From the NCBI GenBank assembly GCA_015499995.1, contig JADNRV010000020.1:62001-126000 (forward strand): DNA of 64,000 bases, read 5' to 3'. The translations under genes and the position numbers were made by a program. Below the pieces are notes generated by a model. The model did not search any database. It saw only the letters and a program-made list of their open reading frames with translations, and was not told where the DNA came from. This document shows, piece by piece, positions 22,618 through 34,092 of the stretch (the first letter of the stretch is position 1; every line of letters starts with the position of its first letter). This DNA is from Flammula alnicola. Its lineage: Eukaryota; Basidiomycota; Agaricomycetes; Agaricales; Strophariaceae.

Positions 22618-24377
22618 TCCAGTCCCAATTATCAGGCTCTACGAAGTGGGAGTAGTCATGATGGACAATGATCGCAGGCGTCTGATTGGGCTACTCACCA
22701 GCATTTTCAGCAGCCAGGGGGTCATTCCAGCATACTCTTTAGGGATCCCAAGAGGACTGACCAGAGGAAGTCTGCATGTCGGGAGGAAGTGATTGGTAGG
22801 CTCCAAGCCCCATTGATTCAGTACTCCGAGTCATGTCTCAACTTGATGTACCTCTATTTGTGTAGAACAAACGTGCCACCTTATCGTATTGACTTTAATT
22901 TATACTATCTACTATAATCTAGTGTAATGACTTTGGCCAGCCTCCCTTGCACACACTCCTGCTCTCCAGCATTCACTTCCCCTCTCGTCCGCATCCTATT
23001 GAGCCGGCAGCACCTGGGTCCGCCCACTCATCTTGACAGCGAGCCCATCAGGACGCGGCAAGCTCAACCTACATGTTCATTACGGCCCCCTTTCCCTCTT
23101 TGCCACCTGTTGGCTCGGTCACCCCCCTGCAGGTCTCCTGTTACCCCTGCGATTTGTTCAACAGCAAGAATCTACAAAACCAACGTCAGAAATCGCGAGG
23201 GTCGTCTCGGCCTGCGGAAAGATCACATGAGTGGCAGCCAGCAGCAGCACGCTGTCGTTGCCCCCTGCTCTGTGGTTCCTCCTCTCGATCATGGATCGCT
23301 GCTTATGCTGCAGTCCGCAAATCGCCATCCTCCGTTCTGCCCTGAATCTCGTGGTGCCTCCAACGACATCCGTCTAACCAGCAGCGCAGAAAAACCACCT
23401 AGTCACACGACCCTACCTCCTCCATCCATCACCACCTTCCACGAAGGTCGCCATATGCCTTCGCACACCTCTCTTGCTCCTATTCAACAGTCGCCGCCCC
23501 CGCCACCACCATTGATACCTCGATGACGGCCACCGACAGCACCAAAACCTCGCCCACAGTTGACTCCTACCCCATGGCCGGACGACGACGATGCTGATGG
23601 CGCGGTGCTGGCAGCATCAGCATAACCAGATGTTCCTGGAGGAGAATTCATTCAGCGAGATTTCACGCGAACGGCGCACAGAGGGACTCACACGGTGGGT
23701 GATTGGAGGAAGTGCTGCGTAGACGGATGGGCTGGCAGTCCCAAAGCAGAAATGAAACGGTACATGTGCTTACCCTGAGTCACCGAGTACGAGGCTAACG
23801 TATCTTTGTATATCAGCGCCGCACGGTCAAGCCCTCCCACTCTCTCCTCTTACCCTGACACACTGACGACGTCGAAGTGGCGTTGGAAGGACGAGGTTGG
23901 TGCTGTCGATGTATCCAGAACGAGCGCGTACGAGTGTTGAGACTGTCTACCCCATCACCCACAGCTCCTGGAGAACAACAATCCGGCAAGAAAAGCTCTC
24001 ATGGGCACGAACAAGACGACGGACAGAGGGATTCATGGCCCATGGATGCTGGGCATGCATCGCGAAGGATGCCACAGCGCGTGCAATGACTGCTCAGCCA
24101 CGAAGTAAAAGACGGAAGTACGTAGTCTACCTGGGATCATCGAATACGCGGCTAATTGGTTCTCGTTGCAGGGCTCTGATTGTTGTTCTCAACTAGGCTT
24201 GTAGACGGCAACACATGGCGACACACTTACAAAAGAACGCAAAGAACGCTATTAGTGGTGTAAGGGCTCTGAGACTGCTTTGAGGTGGTGAATACATGTT
24301 GTTGAGAGATGCATGAGACCAAACGGGCAATTTACTCGAACAGGGTGACGGAAACAAGATCCTTGTTGCTGTTTCCT
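22618..24377. other. Accessory region without a recognised gene
   Basis: The plus-strand ORF 22927-23526 is Pro/Ser/His-rich, matches no family I know and is probably not a gene. Around 23670-23810 and 24015-24165 two diverged copies of a segment of about 130 bases occur about 345 bases apart; both contain a form of ACAGAGGGA(C/T)TCA and later of GA(A/G)TACG(A/C)GGCTAA. The region has the look of old repeats. Confidence 0.35.
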
Positions 24378-25362
24378 TCAGTTCATCTGTTGAATGCCTC
24401 GAGCCATGGGTGAGGTCATATTTCTGCTTTTCCTTGCGACCTGGGCAGAGGCCGAGGGGATATCAGGGAGTTGATGAAGGTTTGCATCGAGGCCGATATG
24501 GAACCACAAACTATGACATGGCTGAATCAGTACAAAATTCTAACGAAGTTCAGAGGAACATATGGGATACTTACATCTGCGTCTGTGCCAGAAGAAATTA
24601 ATATACGATGGTGAATATGGAGACCACAATGCGGCTCATAAACAGGTGCAGGAATTGACACCGCGCAGGTGGCTTTTGCATAGACATGACATAACGCATA
24701 TGTGAGCTCCTGGATACTAGATCGTGAATATATCATTCAGTATCGTCATTATTGAAGATCGTCTGAGACAGCTTGAATAGAGAAGGTGTGCATCAGAAAT
24801 CATTCAAAATAAGTATGCTTGATATTGAACATATGTACTGCCTTGGATCGCAGCATGGCTTAGCAGATAAAAGTCCCGAACCGCCGGATGAGTCCACTAT
24901 CGATGACACAACCCGGTGGGTAATTATCAAACTGGAGCTGAATGCGAGCTGGCACCGTTTACAAAGATCAAAAATGGAACTAGACAGCATAGTCTAAGAT
25001 ATAGATATGCGTTGGGTGCGGGGCAGAAGACATTGCGGTGTCTGACAAGGCACACGGTAAATAAGCGCCCATCATTGACTTGTGTAAATAGACAAGACCA
25101 TACCGCTTTCCGATGACAATAAACGTGATACATACTTTCAGGGCCTCAACAAGACCCAGAATCTCGTGAATAGCTGTTATAGAAAGGAGGGAATAAGCAG
25201 AATTGAGAAGTAAGAACAATCAGAATTGAGAAGTAATTAATTATAGGGATACCTTCAATAGCCTTGATTTCAATATCGGCCACTTTCTGGAATTCTCCCT
25301 CCCAGACTCCATCACGGAAGAAAAATATGCCATGCGGATAGACCAACTCACGTTATCGACCC
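24378..25362 (-). pseudogene. Argonaute PIWI-domain relict
   Basis: Decayed 3' part of a second Argonaute gene on the opposite strand to the full one. Read 5' to 3' on the minus strand: PHGIFFFRDGVWEGEF (25300-25350), an intron, then AIHEILGLVEALK, TFIVIGKR with a splice donor inside the Arg codon, THPAVRDFYLLSHAAIQG, a missing or decayed exon, IQELTYALCHVYAKAT and VSIPAPVY (about 24640-24720). An 8-base micro-exon at 24575-24582 flanked by CAG and GTAAGT follows, then WFHIGLDANL and a stop at 24378. Intron positions equal those of the complete gene, so it is a genomic copy, not a retrocopy. Several frames, stops and a ruined donor after PVY exclude function. The N, PAZ and front PIWI parts are absent. 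The sequence differs enough from the full gene to be a paralogue, not a recent duplicate. Confidence 0.85.
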
Positions 25363-25509
25363 GCGGTCAAATTCTGAAAGGAAATGCTCGCAAGGCTACA
25401 AACCCTGGGTGATGGTGAAAGCGAGAATCCAGAGCTCGAAGACTCCGACGACGAAGAGAACACAGACAAGGGCCAGAAAGAAAAAAAGACCCGGCCGCGC
25501 CAGGACTGA
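25363..25509. other. Junction between Argonaute relict and inverted-repeat element
   Basis: Contains a plus-strand open stretch from the ATG at 25383 to the TGA at 25507 with acidic residues (LEDSDDEENTDKGQKEKKTR). The TGA overlaps the putative target duplication of the element that follows. It may be the 3' end of an old coding exon; not recognised. Confidence 0.25.
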
Positions 25510-26377
25510 GTCCCAGTGGTGTCATGGCTTTCTTGACCTCGGCCAAACAGGTCAGTCCGAAATGCGGGTCAGGCCAATTTGACCGGGTCATGTCCGTGGT
25601 CAATGGGGTCAAGCGTCACGTGTATGCCAAAATCAGGACGCACGACATTATGTAATTGTGCAGTCAAACGGCGCGACTTTCAAACTTGACGACTTGGATG
25701 TAGCGGATATGGATTTCTGAGACGAGAGTACTTCCAAAATTTGGTTTGACAGGCATAAATCTCAAAACAGGAAGCCGCACACGAAGACCTTCCCATTCAT
25801 CCTCTCTTTCCCGAATCAACTCAACCACAGCCTCGTACCACACCACTCCTTCATCATCGTCATCGACCACTGGCAAGACACAAGTAAAACTTGCAATTTT
25901 ATTTAATTACACCCTCGACAGCACTGTGCGAGAGGGTCTTGGGTTCTATTGGACAGATAATGTTAAGAATCTCGAGGAGGATTTACTAGCACACGAGCGT
26001 GCCGCTGCTGAGGCCACCACACCAGCTTCTGCCCCTTCGACATCGTGTTCTGAGTCTAGCAGACTCAGAACAGTGTTATGACATATTTCGGTGCCCATTT
26101 GTTGATCTACCTCATCCTATTTGTATGATTGTCTTATAGTATCACATTTTTATTGTATTTACGGCTCGAAAGCATTGCAAAAAGTTAAACGAGCGTCGAA
26201 CGAGGTGTGAGTGAGAATGAGATTGCGACGCATTGACGCGGCTGTCGGGTAGCCAAAAGGCCGTGTTCTCACGACCCTTTGTTGACCAGTCAGGCCCGGT
26301 TTGACTGTTTTTTGGCCCGTTTTTTGGCTGACCCCGGCCTGACCGGTCATGACCCGGGTCATTGACACCACTGGGAC
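25510..26377. mobile_element. 868-bp element with 15-bp terminal inverted repeats
   Basis: Left end 25510-25524 reads GTCCCAGTGGTGTCA and right end 26363-26377 is its exact reverse complement. TGA flanks both ends (25507-25509 and 26378-26380), a possible 3-bp target duplication. Inside, the sequence next to both ends is crowded with GGTCA/TGACC pentamers in both orientations (at least seven left, six right), like subterminal transposase-binding sites. The internal ORF 25746-26081 (111 codons) is Ser/Thr-rich with no transposase motif, so the element is non-autonomous. A 3-bp TNA duplication fits PIF/Harbinger-like transposons; a CAGTGGTGTCA core is also reminiscent of hAT ends. Superfamily is unresolved. 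Confidence 0.6.
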
Positions 26378-26952
26378 TGACCACTCGACTTTCGACTCCC
26401 ACGGCACGTCGAATAGCCTTTGAGTCGGAGATCGATCACAATATCAACGTTTCAACATCGATTCGAAGGCTCTGCTGTGCTGGATATGATCTCCGAGACC
26501 GAGGTGGTGTCCATGGCATCTGAAAAGGGCGCGGGCTCCGCCATCCAAGCTAGCCAACCCGAGAAGAAAATCATCGTAGCTGAAGCATTTGACAATCAAT
26601 ACTTAGTGTACGGGACGGCAACAGAATGAATGTAGATATACCGAAAAATGCTGTCTTACTGTTCAAAAGCGAATTTTTAACAATTTCTAACGGGCCCAGA
26701 TGTTACAACACTGTTAATATTCATTTCTAACTTGTTATTAAGAGATTGTTAACATTCATTTCCCACTTGTTATTAACAAATTGTTTTAAACATTTCCTGA
26801 CAGCTGTTAGTTGGGAAGGGCGGAAGTTATTAACATTGTTAGAAATTCATCTCGAATTTTCGACGGTACCCTAACCGGTGGGTAGTTGCCACCATACAAT
26901 TCGCTACAGTACTGTACACAATGCACACCGACTGCTCGAGGTATCACCCTCC
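26378..26952. repeat. AT-rich imperfect repeats
   Basis: From about 26675 to 26860 an AT-rich unit of roughly 36 bases recurs: CATTTCTAACTTGTTATTAA, CATTTCCCACTTGTTATTAA and a third degenerate copy, with a reverse-oriented form near 26830-26850 (TTAACATTGTTAGAAAT). This could be a degenerate minisatellite or the ends of a small inverted-repeat element. No gene was recognised in the flanks. Confidence 0.5.
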
Positions 26953-28658
26953 CTAGGGAATGAAAATAGCAATCACCGGAATAAATGTTAAAGCGATACT
27001 GACACCGCCTGACAACCAGAGGAATGTATTTTCTCGTATACGGCATAGGAGTCCGAGCAAGTTGTGTAAAACGAACAAGTAGCTCAAAATAAGTAGTTCT
27101 GTTTTTGACATGACTCTGCGCAAATTTAAGTTACAGAAACAAGACCAAAGGTATAGACAAGAAGTTTGACCAGGTATGATATATTTTGTATCAAGAAGTA
27201 TCGGTATCATGAGGTATATAGTTTACGGATGGAGCTGAGTCTACAAGCCAGTGCTGAAGACAGCTGTCAACCACTCCGCCGTGTCCACGTATCGAGCGGG
27301 GTGTTTTTTTAATTGGAGTGTGTGTGTTCGGTGTTTGGGAGCGACATTGGTGGAAAAGGATTCACGGAGACGATTGAACAGAGGCAGCAAAGGGCAGATG
27401 AATTTTGGGACGGCTGAAGACTTTACGGCCAATAGATTTTACTGCCGCCATGATTTTATGCTAAAGCAACAGACAATCGCATTTTCAGACAGAACAAAGC
27501 ATGAAAGTTTGGATTGCACTCACCAGGAAAGCCATCGCACTGTTACGGTCCTTCGCAGCACAACTGTCTTCGTCACTGCCCTGCGTGTCCATATCCATCT
27601 CGTCCAAATTAACTACGGCCTGAAAAGTGGAAAAAGCGAGCTGAATATAAACGAGGAAGGAGAGGAATATATGTACCTCAGATGGGTCATGTTTTGTATA
27701 TGCAAATGGCATAGTAGACCGCAGGTTTTGAGTGTTCTGAAAGAGTATGAGAACAAAAAGAAAAACAGAACAGAAGTAGGACGCACTGCATAGACAATAT
27801 TTTTAGGTCCAGTGAGCGGCGACGTCTCCGAATTTCGACGGGGTGCTGAGGTCATATTGTCGTCGTAGGCCATTAAATGGAAAGGAGCAACATTGGACGC
27901 GGTAGACGACATTGAAGGAGGAAATTCCTATATTGAAAGAGGAGACCAAGAAAGAGAGCAATTGCAACAGTGAGCAAAAATTCAGACAGGAGGTCAATGA
28001 GTGGCGCAATCGTGAAAAACATGAAGACTGAATAGAAACGAGGATGATAGTGGGTTGAATAAAAGGGATAAAGGGTGCCGAAACCTTCCAACCCAAATGT
28101 TCGGCCAGACTTTAGGCAGAAAGGCACCCAGATTGAGTAAACACCACCCACAACCTGCCCCCTGTAACCAACAGTCGACTTGATCATCAGTTGAATATCA
28201 CTCTCTATGATAAATCGGTCTTCAATCAATGGCCAACAGCGACATTTCTGTCTTTTTTGGTCATAAACCGACACGAAGATATTTATGTTCGAACTTCAGG
28301 ACCTAGAAGCAATGCAAAACAATGAAACCTTATATTCGGTAGTCTGTCAATCTTGGGTTGACATTAAAAAACCAGAGATAGAAGAATCTCTTCCAAGCCC
28401 ATGAGCAGTCACAACTGGGGCTCTCGATTATGGAGGTATCCAAGTTGCTGAAATATAGAGGTGAGTCAACAGTTGTTCAATGCATTTAGTCACTAATCAA
28501 TCTCCGAAAAGGTACTCACTGTTGCCCTGTCAATCCAGCTTGTTGGGCTGCCATCTCATACGGCATACCTCCAATTACAACACGGTCGGCCAATGCGAAT
28601 GGAAAGAGGAGTGATGAGAGAAACCGGGTCAGGAGTCGGGAGAGCAGTGAAACCGCCA
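26953..28658 (-). CDS. Unrecognised minus-strand gene, secretory/membrane type (tentative)
   Basis: Tentative. An ATG at 28658 opens an exon that begins with a hydrophobic leader (LLSRLLTRFLSSLLFPFALA) followed by VVIGGMPYEMAAQQAGLTGQ and a good GTGAGT donor. Further minus-strand open stretches are rich in hydrophobic helices, for example 27900-28080 and 26953-27210, whose last coding segment ends IALTFIPVIAIFIP. A middle stretch (27485-27712) carries an acidic DEMDMDTQGSDED block. I could not join these into one model and no family is recognised. They may be one multi-exon membrane protein, two genes, or decayed sequence. Confidence 0.25.
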
Positions 28659-30646
28659 TTCATCAAGAAATGTCCGAAGAATGTATGTCTCCTCTGTTAC
28701 AGATCCTGCAGGTACTCAAGAAGGCTCCGTCCATCCACCCCTCTTTGCCACAGCTAGTATATGAGCAGTATTATGAGCGCCCTCTGCAGATTTCTTGCAG
28801 AGACCATCGATTCGGGATTGTCGACCAATGTTGGGGGAAGACTCAGTTCCTCAAAAGTATGTCATACCCGCGCTCGAGAAACGAGATAGACCATCAGGCC
28901 CTCTCTGACTCTTTCTGTTCACACAGCGCCCAGCAGAACTTTTCCACTGGGAACTGTCTCGAAAGGAAACCAGGCTCATCATCGAGCAATGTCGTCCAAG
29001 GAGTACATGTTTTGTCTGATTTCTGTCGTGCCAGGCTTCAAGAAAGAGGCGTCGTTTCTGTGCATCTGCGAAACAACCCACCGTGGTGTGTCCCAGAACA
29101 ATCTCTTCTTTGACCTATATCCAACTGTCCCATCCCACAGACTTTCTTCGTTAGACGGCATTCTGAGTCTGCCTCGCGATGTGACAGACGTCACAGTCAC
29201 AATCGAGGAAGCAGGAGTCGACATAACGTGAGTCATCGACTCGTCCTAATCATCACATTGAAAACATGACGAGCAGCAGCAGGAGATGTGTGCCCCAGCA
29301 TGGCCAGAAAGGAAGAGTGCATCAAGACCCGAAGACGTGCCCTCTGGGTGGTATGCAACGGCAAGACTTTGAGCCAGAGAAACACAGGACAACTTGGTGC
29401 TGGCGACCAGTTCTCAACGAAATGGTGCCTCAGGTCATTGCATATTAGAGACACCCTCCAAGATGCGGAACAACCAGCCTAGAGACAGAAAAGCCAAGAA
29501 ATGAAACAAGGAAGAGTCATGTCCAGTAAACGCTCACCTCCAGAATGATTTTTTCTCCACCTCAGCCATGTCCTTGTCGAATATTGACTAGGAAAATGCG
29601 CCATGTCCAGTGTCCATGTCGAAAGATGTGAACCCTGAGCGTACCGCAGTGCATGAGCTGCCGCAGTGCTGGGTGTATTTGTATCTTGAAGGCAGAGATG
29701 CCGCCCAGGCTATATCGCGACAGTGTCTATACTGGATGGACAACTTTTTGGGACAGCGATGAGGCCCTTGTTGCGACCTGTGTATGTGGAAAGTGAGGCC
29801 CGCTGCGAGAAAGGAATTCCCAGTCAGAATGCCTGCTGATTTTTGTCCAAGAGGTATGCCGAAGACTGTAGCAACGGGGCCAAGATCTATTTCTTTCGTC
29901 TCCGGGCTGAAATTGGGGGTGGGACGTTCAGGCCAAGGGATCTCCTATATCCTCAAGCCAACTTGTCAGCCAAGTGGCAAGAAAGACCATCTCTCATTCG
30001 CCCACGGAAAGCCTCTGGACTGTTCGTAGTTCAATATCGGACGAGAAAACCAACGAAAGGTCACCATAATTGCATTCCTAACCTTCTTCCAAGTTCCAGA
30101 TGTGGTCTCCATTGCTTGTCCTTCCCTTCAAGTCGCCACAGAAATAGGGGACCCTCGATCGACCGTAAGGACGGGTTTTAGAATGTTTTCCTAGGGTAGG
30201 GTGTGCTTATCATCCTTTGGCTTCTTGGAGTGCTGAAAAGGGTCGTCAACAGGGTCTGAGCTTGTGCTCGCGGGGCTTCAATGTTATTGTTCCTTCGTTC
30301 AGAGCACTATTGAGGCAGATTGAATCGATGATAACCACTGGCATGTATTTGTAGCAGAAATTTTAAACTGCCCTGGGTGGTGCCAAATCCGCGTTTGTTT
30401 GATCTGTGTAGTCTTTTGCGTTCATTCGGCTTTACATAGACCTAGGTGGCCGTAGAGCACTGAAAATCGCAGCGTCAAAGACACCAAAGCGTCGAAAATA
30501 GAAAGTTCACAATCGAGCCGCACAGAAAGCTTTCCTGGAACTGGACGCCGGGCCGGTTGCACTGAACCACACGACTCCCGAGTCAACCACAACAACCATC
30601 GTTCTCGTAAAGTACTTATTCGCTGGCTAGTTGCTCACTCCCCGCC
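28659..30646. other. 2-kb stretch without a recognised gene
   Basis: Several ORFs of 60-150 codons on both strands overlap each other; none shows a domain or a coherent exon series. The last few hundred bases are presumably the promoter of the carboxypeptidase gene. Confidence 0.35.
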
Positions 30647-33212
30647 ATGAAGAGCTTTATACCCATCTCTTTGCTATTATTTTCATCATGGAGCGCCTAT
30701 GGAGCACCCCCAGCATCTGGCTTTGACGCCGTTCCCCATGGCCAGACACCCTTTTTGGGTAGCTCTGGAGACCAGTTCCGCGATGCTGCTACAGAATGGT
30801 TGGACGATGCCAAGAAGGCTATTTTGCATGGAAAGAAGAATTTGGAGAAGTGGTTCTTTAAAGGAAGAGAGTATATCAAGCAAGATAACTTGCTCTGTAC
30901 GTTGTTCATCTTCACGTGTCCTTTCGTTTGGGAAGCTAATCGTCGCTCGAACAGATGAATTTGTGACGCATCCCAGCTTCCAGGATTATAATTTGAGGGT
31001 AACAGAACCCAAGTTGTGTGATCCTGCTGTAAAGCAGTATTCTGGATACCTAGATGTTGCAGAGGACAAGCATCTCTTCTTTTGGTAAGTTTCTGTAGTC
31101 CCAGATACGCCAGTCCGACCTTATCGTCAACCGGCTTCCTTTCTGTCAAGGTTCTTTGAGTCTCGTACTGCGCCGAAGGATGCACCTCTTATTCTATGGT
31201 TGAACGGCGGTCCAGGATGCAGCTCTTCCACAGGGCTCCTATTCGAGCTTGGTCCCTGCTCCATCGCCAACGACGGACACAACGTCACAAGCAACCCCTA
31301 TAGCTGGAACAAGCATGCCAACATCATCTTCCTCGACCAGCCTGTCAACGTTGGTTACTCGTACGCAGATGATGGCACGACTGTATCCACCTCGCCTGTC
31401 GCTGGCAAAGACGTCTACGCGTTCCTTGAGCTGTTCTTGAACAGATACCCCCAGTACTCGAAGGCACCCTTCCACATCGCTGCCGAAAGCTACGGCGGAA
31501 CATATGCGCCCAACTTTGCGAGTGTCATCTTCAAGGCCAACAAGGAGCTGCAGGCTGCCCCCAACCCGAAGTTGAAGCACATCAACCTCTCGTCTGTTGT
31601 TCTCGCGAACGGCCTGACAGATCCTTACATTCAGATGGGCTCCGTCGCTGATTATGTCTGTGATGGACCATACCCCGTCTACGACGATCCTGAAGGCCCT
31701 CAGTGCGCGGCTCTCAGGTCCAAGATCCCCACTTGCCAGAGGTTGATCAAGGCTTGCTATAACTTCAACTCTAAGTTCACCTGTGTGCCCGCTGTCGCAT
31801 ACTGTAACTCACAACTCTTCGGACCTCTGATGCGTAAGTGTAGCATCCCACGGTTTGCCCTATTCACCGATGATTTACGATACAATTCTGCGCTTTACAG
31901 AAACTGGCCTCAACCCCTACGACGTCCGTCGTACTTGTGACCGTGCAGAGAACAAGGACGGTCCTCTTTGCTACAAGCAGATGGGATGGATCGAGACATG
32001 GCTGAATGATCCTTCCAACAAGGCTGCTCTCGGTGTCAACCCTTCGAGGAATTTCGCTTCGTGCAACATGGAGGTTAACCAGGCGTTTACGATGAACGGA
32101 GATGGTATGCACAATAGCGCTGCCTTGCTCCCAGAACTTGTGGATTCGGGTGTAAGACTACTGGTTTATGCCGGCAACGCGGGTGAGTGCGCTGTTACGT
32201 GTATTCCTATATTCCTTCTTTATCTTGGAGCTGGTTGACCGGTGGTTAACGACGCGTGGATCAACATGCTTGATGCTCGCTTTGTCTTCACAATCCTGTT
32301 TGTTGTTCTTCGAGTCGCCGCCGCCGTTACACGTTGCACGGTCAGCTCGTTAGGCCTCGGATCTTTGGCTCCGGTTCGTGATGCCCGAATTTCGCCTTGT
32401 ATGATGTGCATTGCATGTCACGCTTTCCCGCCTTTTTCATCGGCGGCGCGCCATATGCCCTTTGTTCTTGCTGCATGTTCTTCGTTGCATGGAGGCAACC
32501 TTTTACGACGACAACACAGGCAGGCTGCTTCATACAACATCTTGTGTCAACCAGAGTTCTTTGAACGTGCCTACTGACAACAATATTTTTCTACCTCAGA
32601 TATGATGTGTAACTATTTGGTAACTTCTTGTCCTTTTGGTGTTTTCTGCCCTATTAATGATTGACCAGGGCAACGAACGATGGCTCGGAGCGCTGGAGAC
32701 CAAGTTCTTGGACGAATTCACCCAATCCAAGCCCACTCCTTGGGTAACCCTTGAGACCGGACGCACTGCGGGAGAAGTCAGGAGTGCCGGTGGAGGAGGG
32801 TTTGGTGCTGGCAATGTCACGTTTGTCAATGTTCACGAGGCGGGGTGAGCATCTATCCTCTGTGCATCTAATCCATATGCGTCCTCCATCTTGGCATCTT
32901 CGGCGGCGCAGACTTACATGATCCCACCATCTTCTAGCCATATGGTCCCATACGATCAACCCGAAGCAGCATTGGTATGTTGGATTCCGCCGTTGTTCTC
33001 TCTGTTTTCCTCCGTTTGCCTTGGCATCTCTGCCGCCTGTCCTCGGGGCGTTTTGGCTCTGTCCTTGACGCGGGCGGCGTCGTGGAACGTGCAAAGTGTC
33101 GGTATTTCGTTTTGGAATGCAGGTGCTAACTCCTCCCGCTTCTTTTCCCCAGGATCTTATCACTCGATGGATTAAGGATGTTCCTCTGTCAGTCAAACCC
33201 GACTTGGCTTAA
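30647..33212 (+). CDS. CPY1: Serine carboxypeptidase, carboxypeptidase Y type (S10)
   Basis: Vacuolar serine carboxypeptidase that trims C-terminal residues. Eight exons (30647-30896, 30955-31084, 31151-31833, 31901-32182, 32600-32619, 32669-32844, 32938-32974, 33153-33212) give 545 residues in frame, the usual prepro-CPY length. Residues 1-20 form a signal peptide; an acid/Lys-rich propeptide follows, then VTHPSFQDYNLRV. Substrate-binding block LWLNGGPGCSS. Catalytic Ser in AESYGGTYAP, Asp in AGNADMMCNYLGNERW, His in VHEAGHMVPYDQPEAAL. The Asp codon is split by intron 4, which is 417 nt (32183-32599), far longer than other introns here, and the next exon is only 20 nt. The last intron is 178 nt. 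Identity is certain; vacuolar location is inferred from the family. Confidence 0.96.
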
Positions 33213-34092
33213 GAAGGCGGCACGTTTGAGAGCGTCAGCTGTGGAACCCCCGAAACCTGGTCACTTTTAAGCAGTGGAGTTTCGTGACCTATATCACAAA
33301 GCTGTCTAAGCAGCTACGTTCGTTCCTCTTCTGTCGACTGTGTATTTGTGAATGTTCTATAGATTGTAAACTATGCAAACCATTTTTCTAGAATTCTCGT
33401 TCATTTAACTTGAGCTTGCCGTCGTTGGTCGAGGGAGTTGCCTTCTTATGGGGGCGATACATCTCCATTTGCGTTGCCAGTGTTGTCGTCAGTATTGTTG
33501 TGGGTCCTCGCTTCTCTGGCTCGGATAATGTTTCACGCCGGTGCACTTGCTTTCAAAGTTATGCTGATCGGTTTCGTCACTCTAGCTGTCGACGAATGGC
33601 GTTTACACTTCTCTTGAGAACCTTTTCCATGTTGTTCTTCAGACATGCTTATACAATCCCAAGAAGCTTCACTACGTCTTTTTAATGGAAGATCCAAGAG
33701 GCAAGGCAAGTAGTGCATCACATATACAGAAAAGCATTCTAAAACACGATTAAATACAGGGAAAGAGCCGCATAGGTAATTACAACATTATGGAATACAT
33801 GGGAATGACCATTTTCGTCGAGGATGGAAGGCGAATAATTTACTAAATAATATATAAGGGGGAAAAGGTGGGTTTTGGTTACGAGTCAGCCGAGTGAAAG
33901 CGAGCCAGAGAATTAATACAACAGCAGATAGTCCGAAGGAGAAAGGTGACCGAAAACGATGATGACAGAAAGAACGACAGAATAAAACTTCGAAAATAGG
34001 CGCAAATTAAGGGGAGGAAATCCGACCTGCCTAAGAACAAAACCCAGAGGAGCCCAGAGGATGCCGAGAAGGGTATCATGGCGGAAGAGAAA
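33213..34092. other. Convergent 3' flanks (carboxypeptidase / HMG-box gene)
   Basis: About 880 bases, AT-rich towards the right end. Small ORFs only; no gene or RNA recognised. Confidence 0.4.

Noticed and set aside
22927..23526. 199-codon plus-strand ORF, Pro/Ser/His-rich
   Set aside because: No family resemblance, begins among short repeats, composition like non-coding accessory DNA.
20691..30646. Possible biosynthetic or defence gene cluster in the accessory region
   Set aside because: The contents are broken genes, repeats and unrecognised membrane ORFs; nothing links them functionally.
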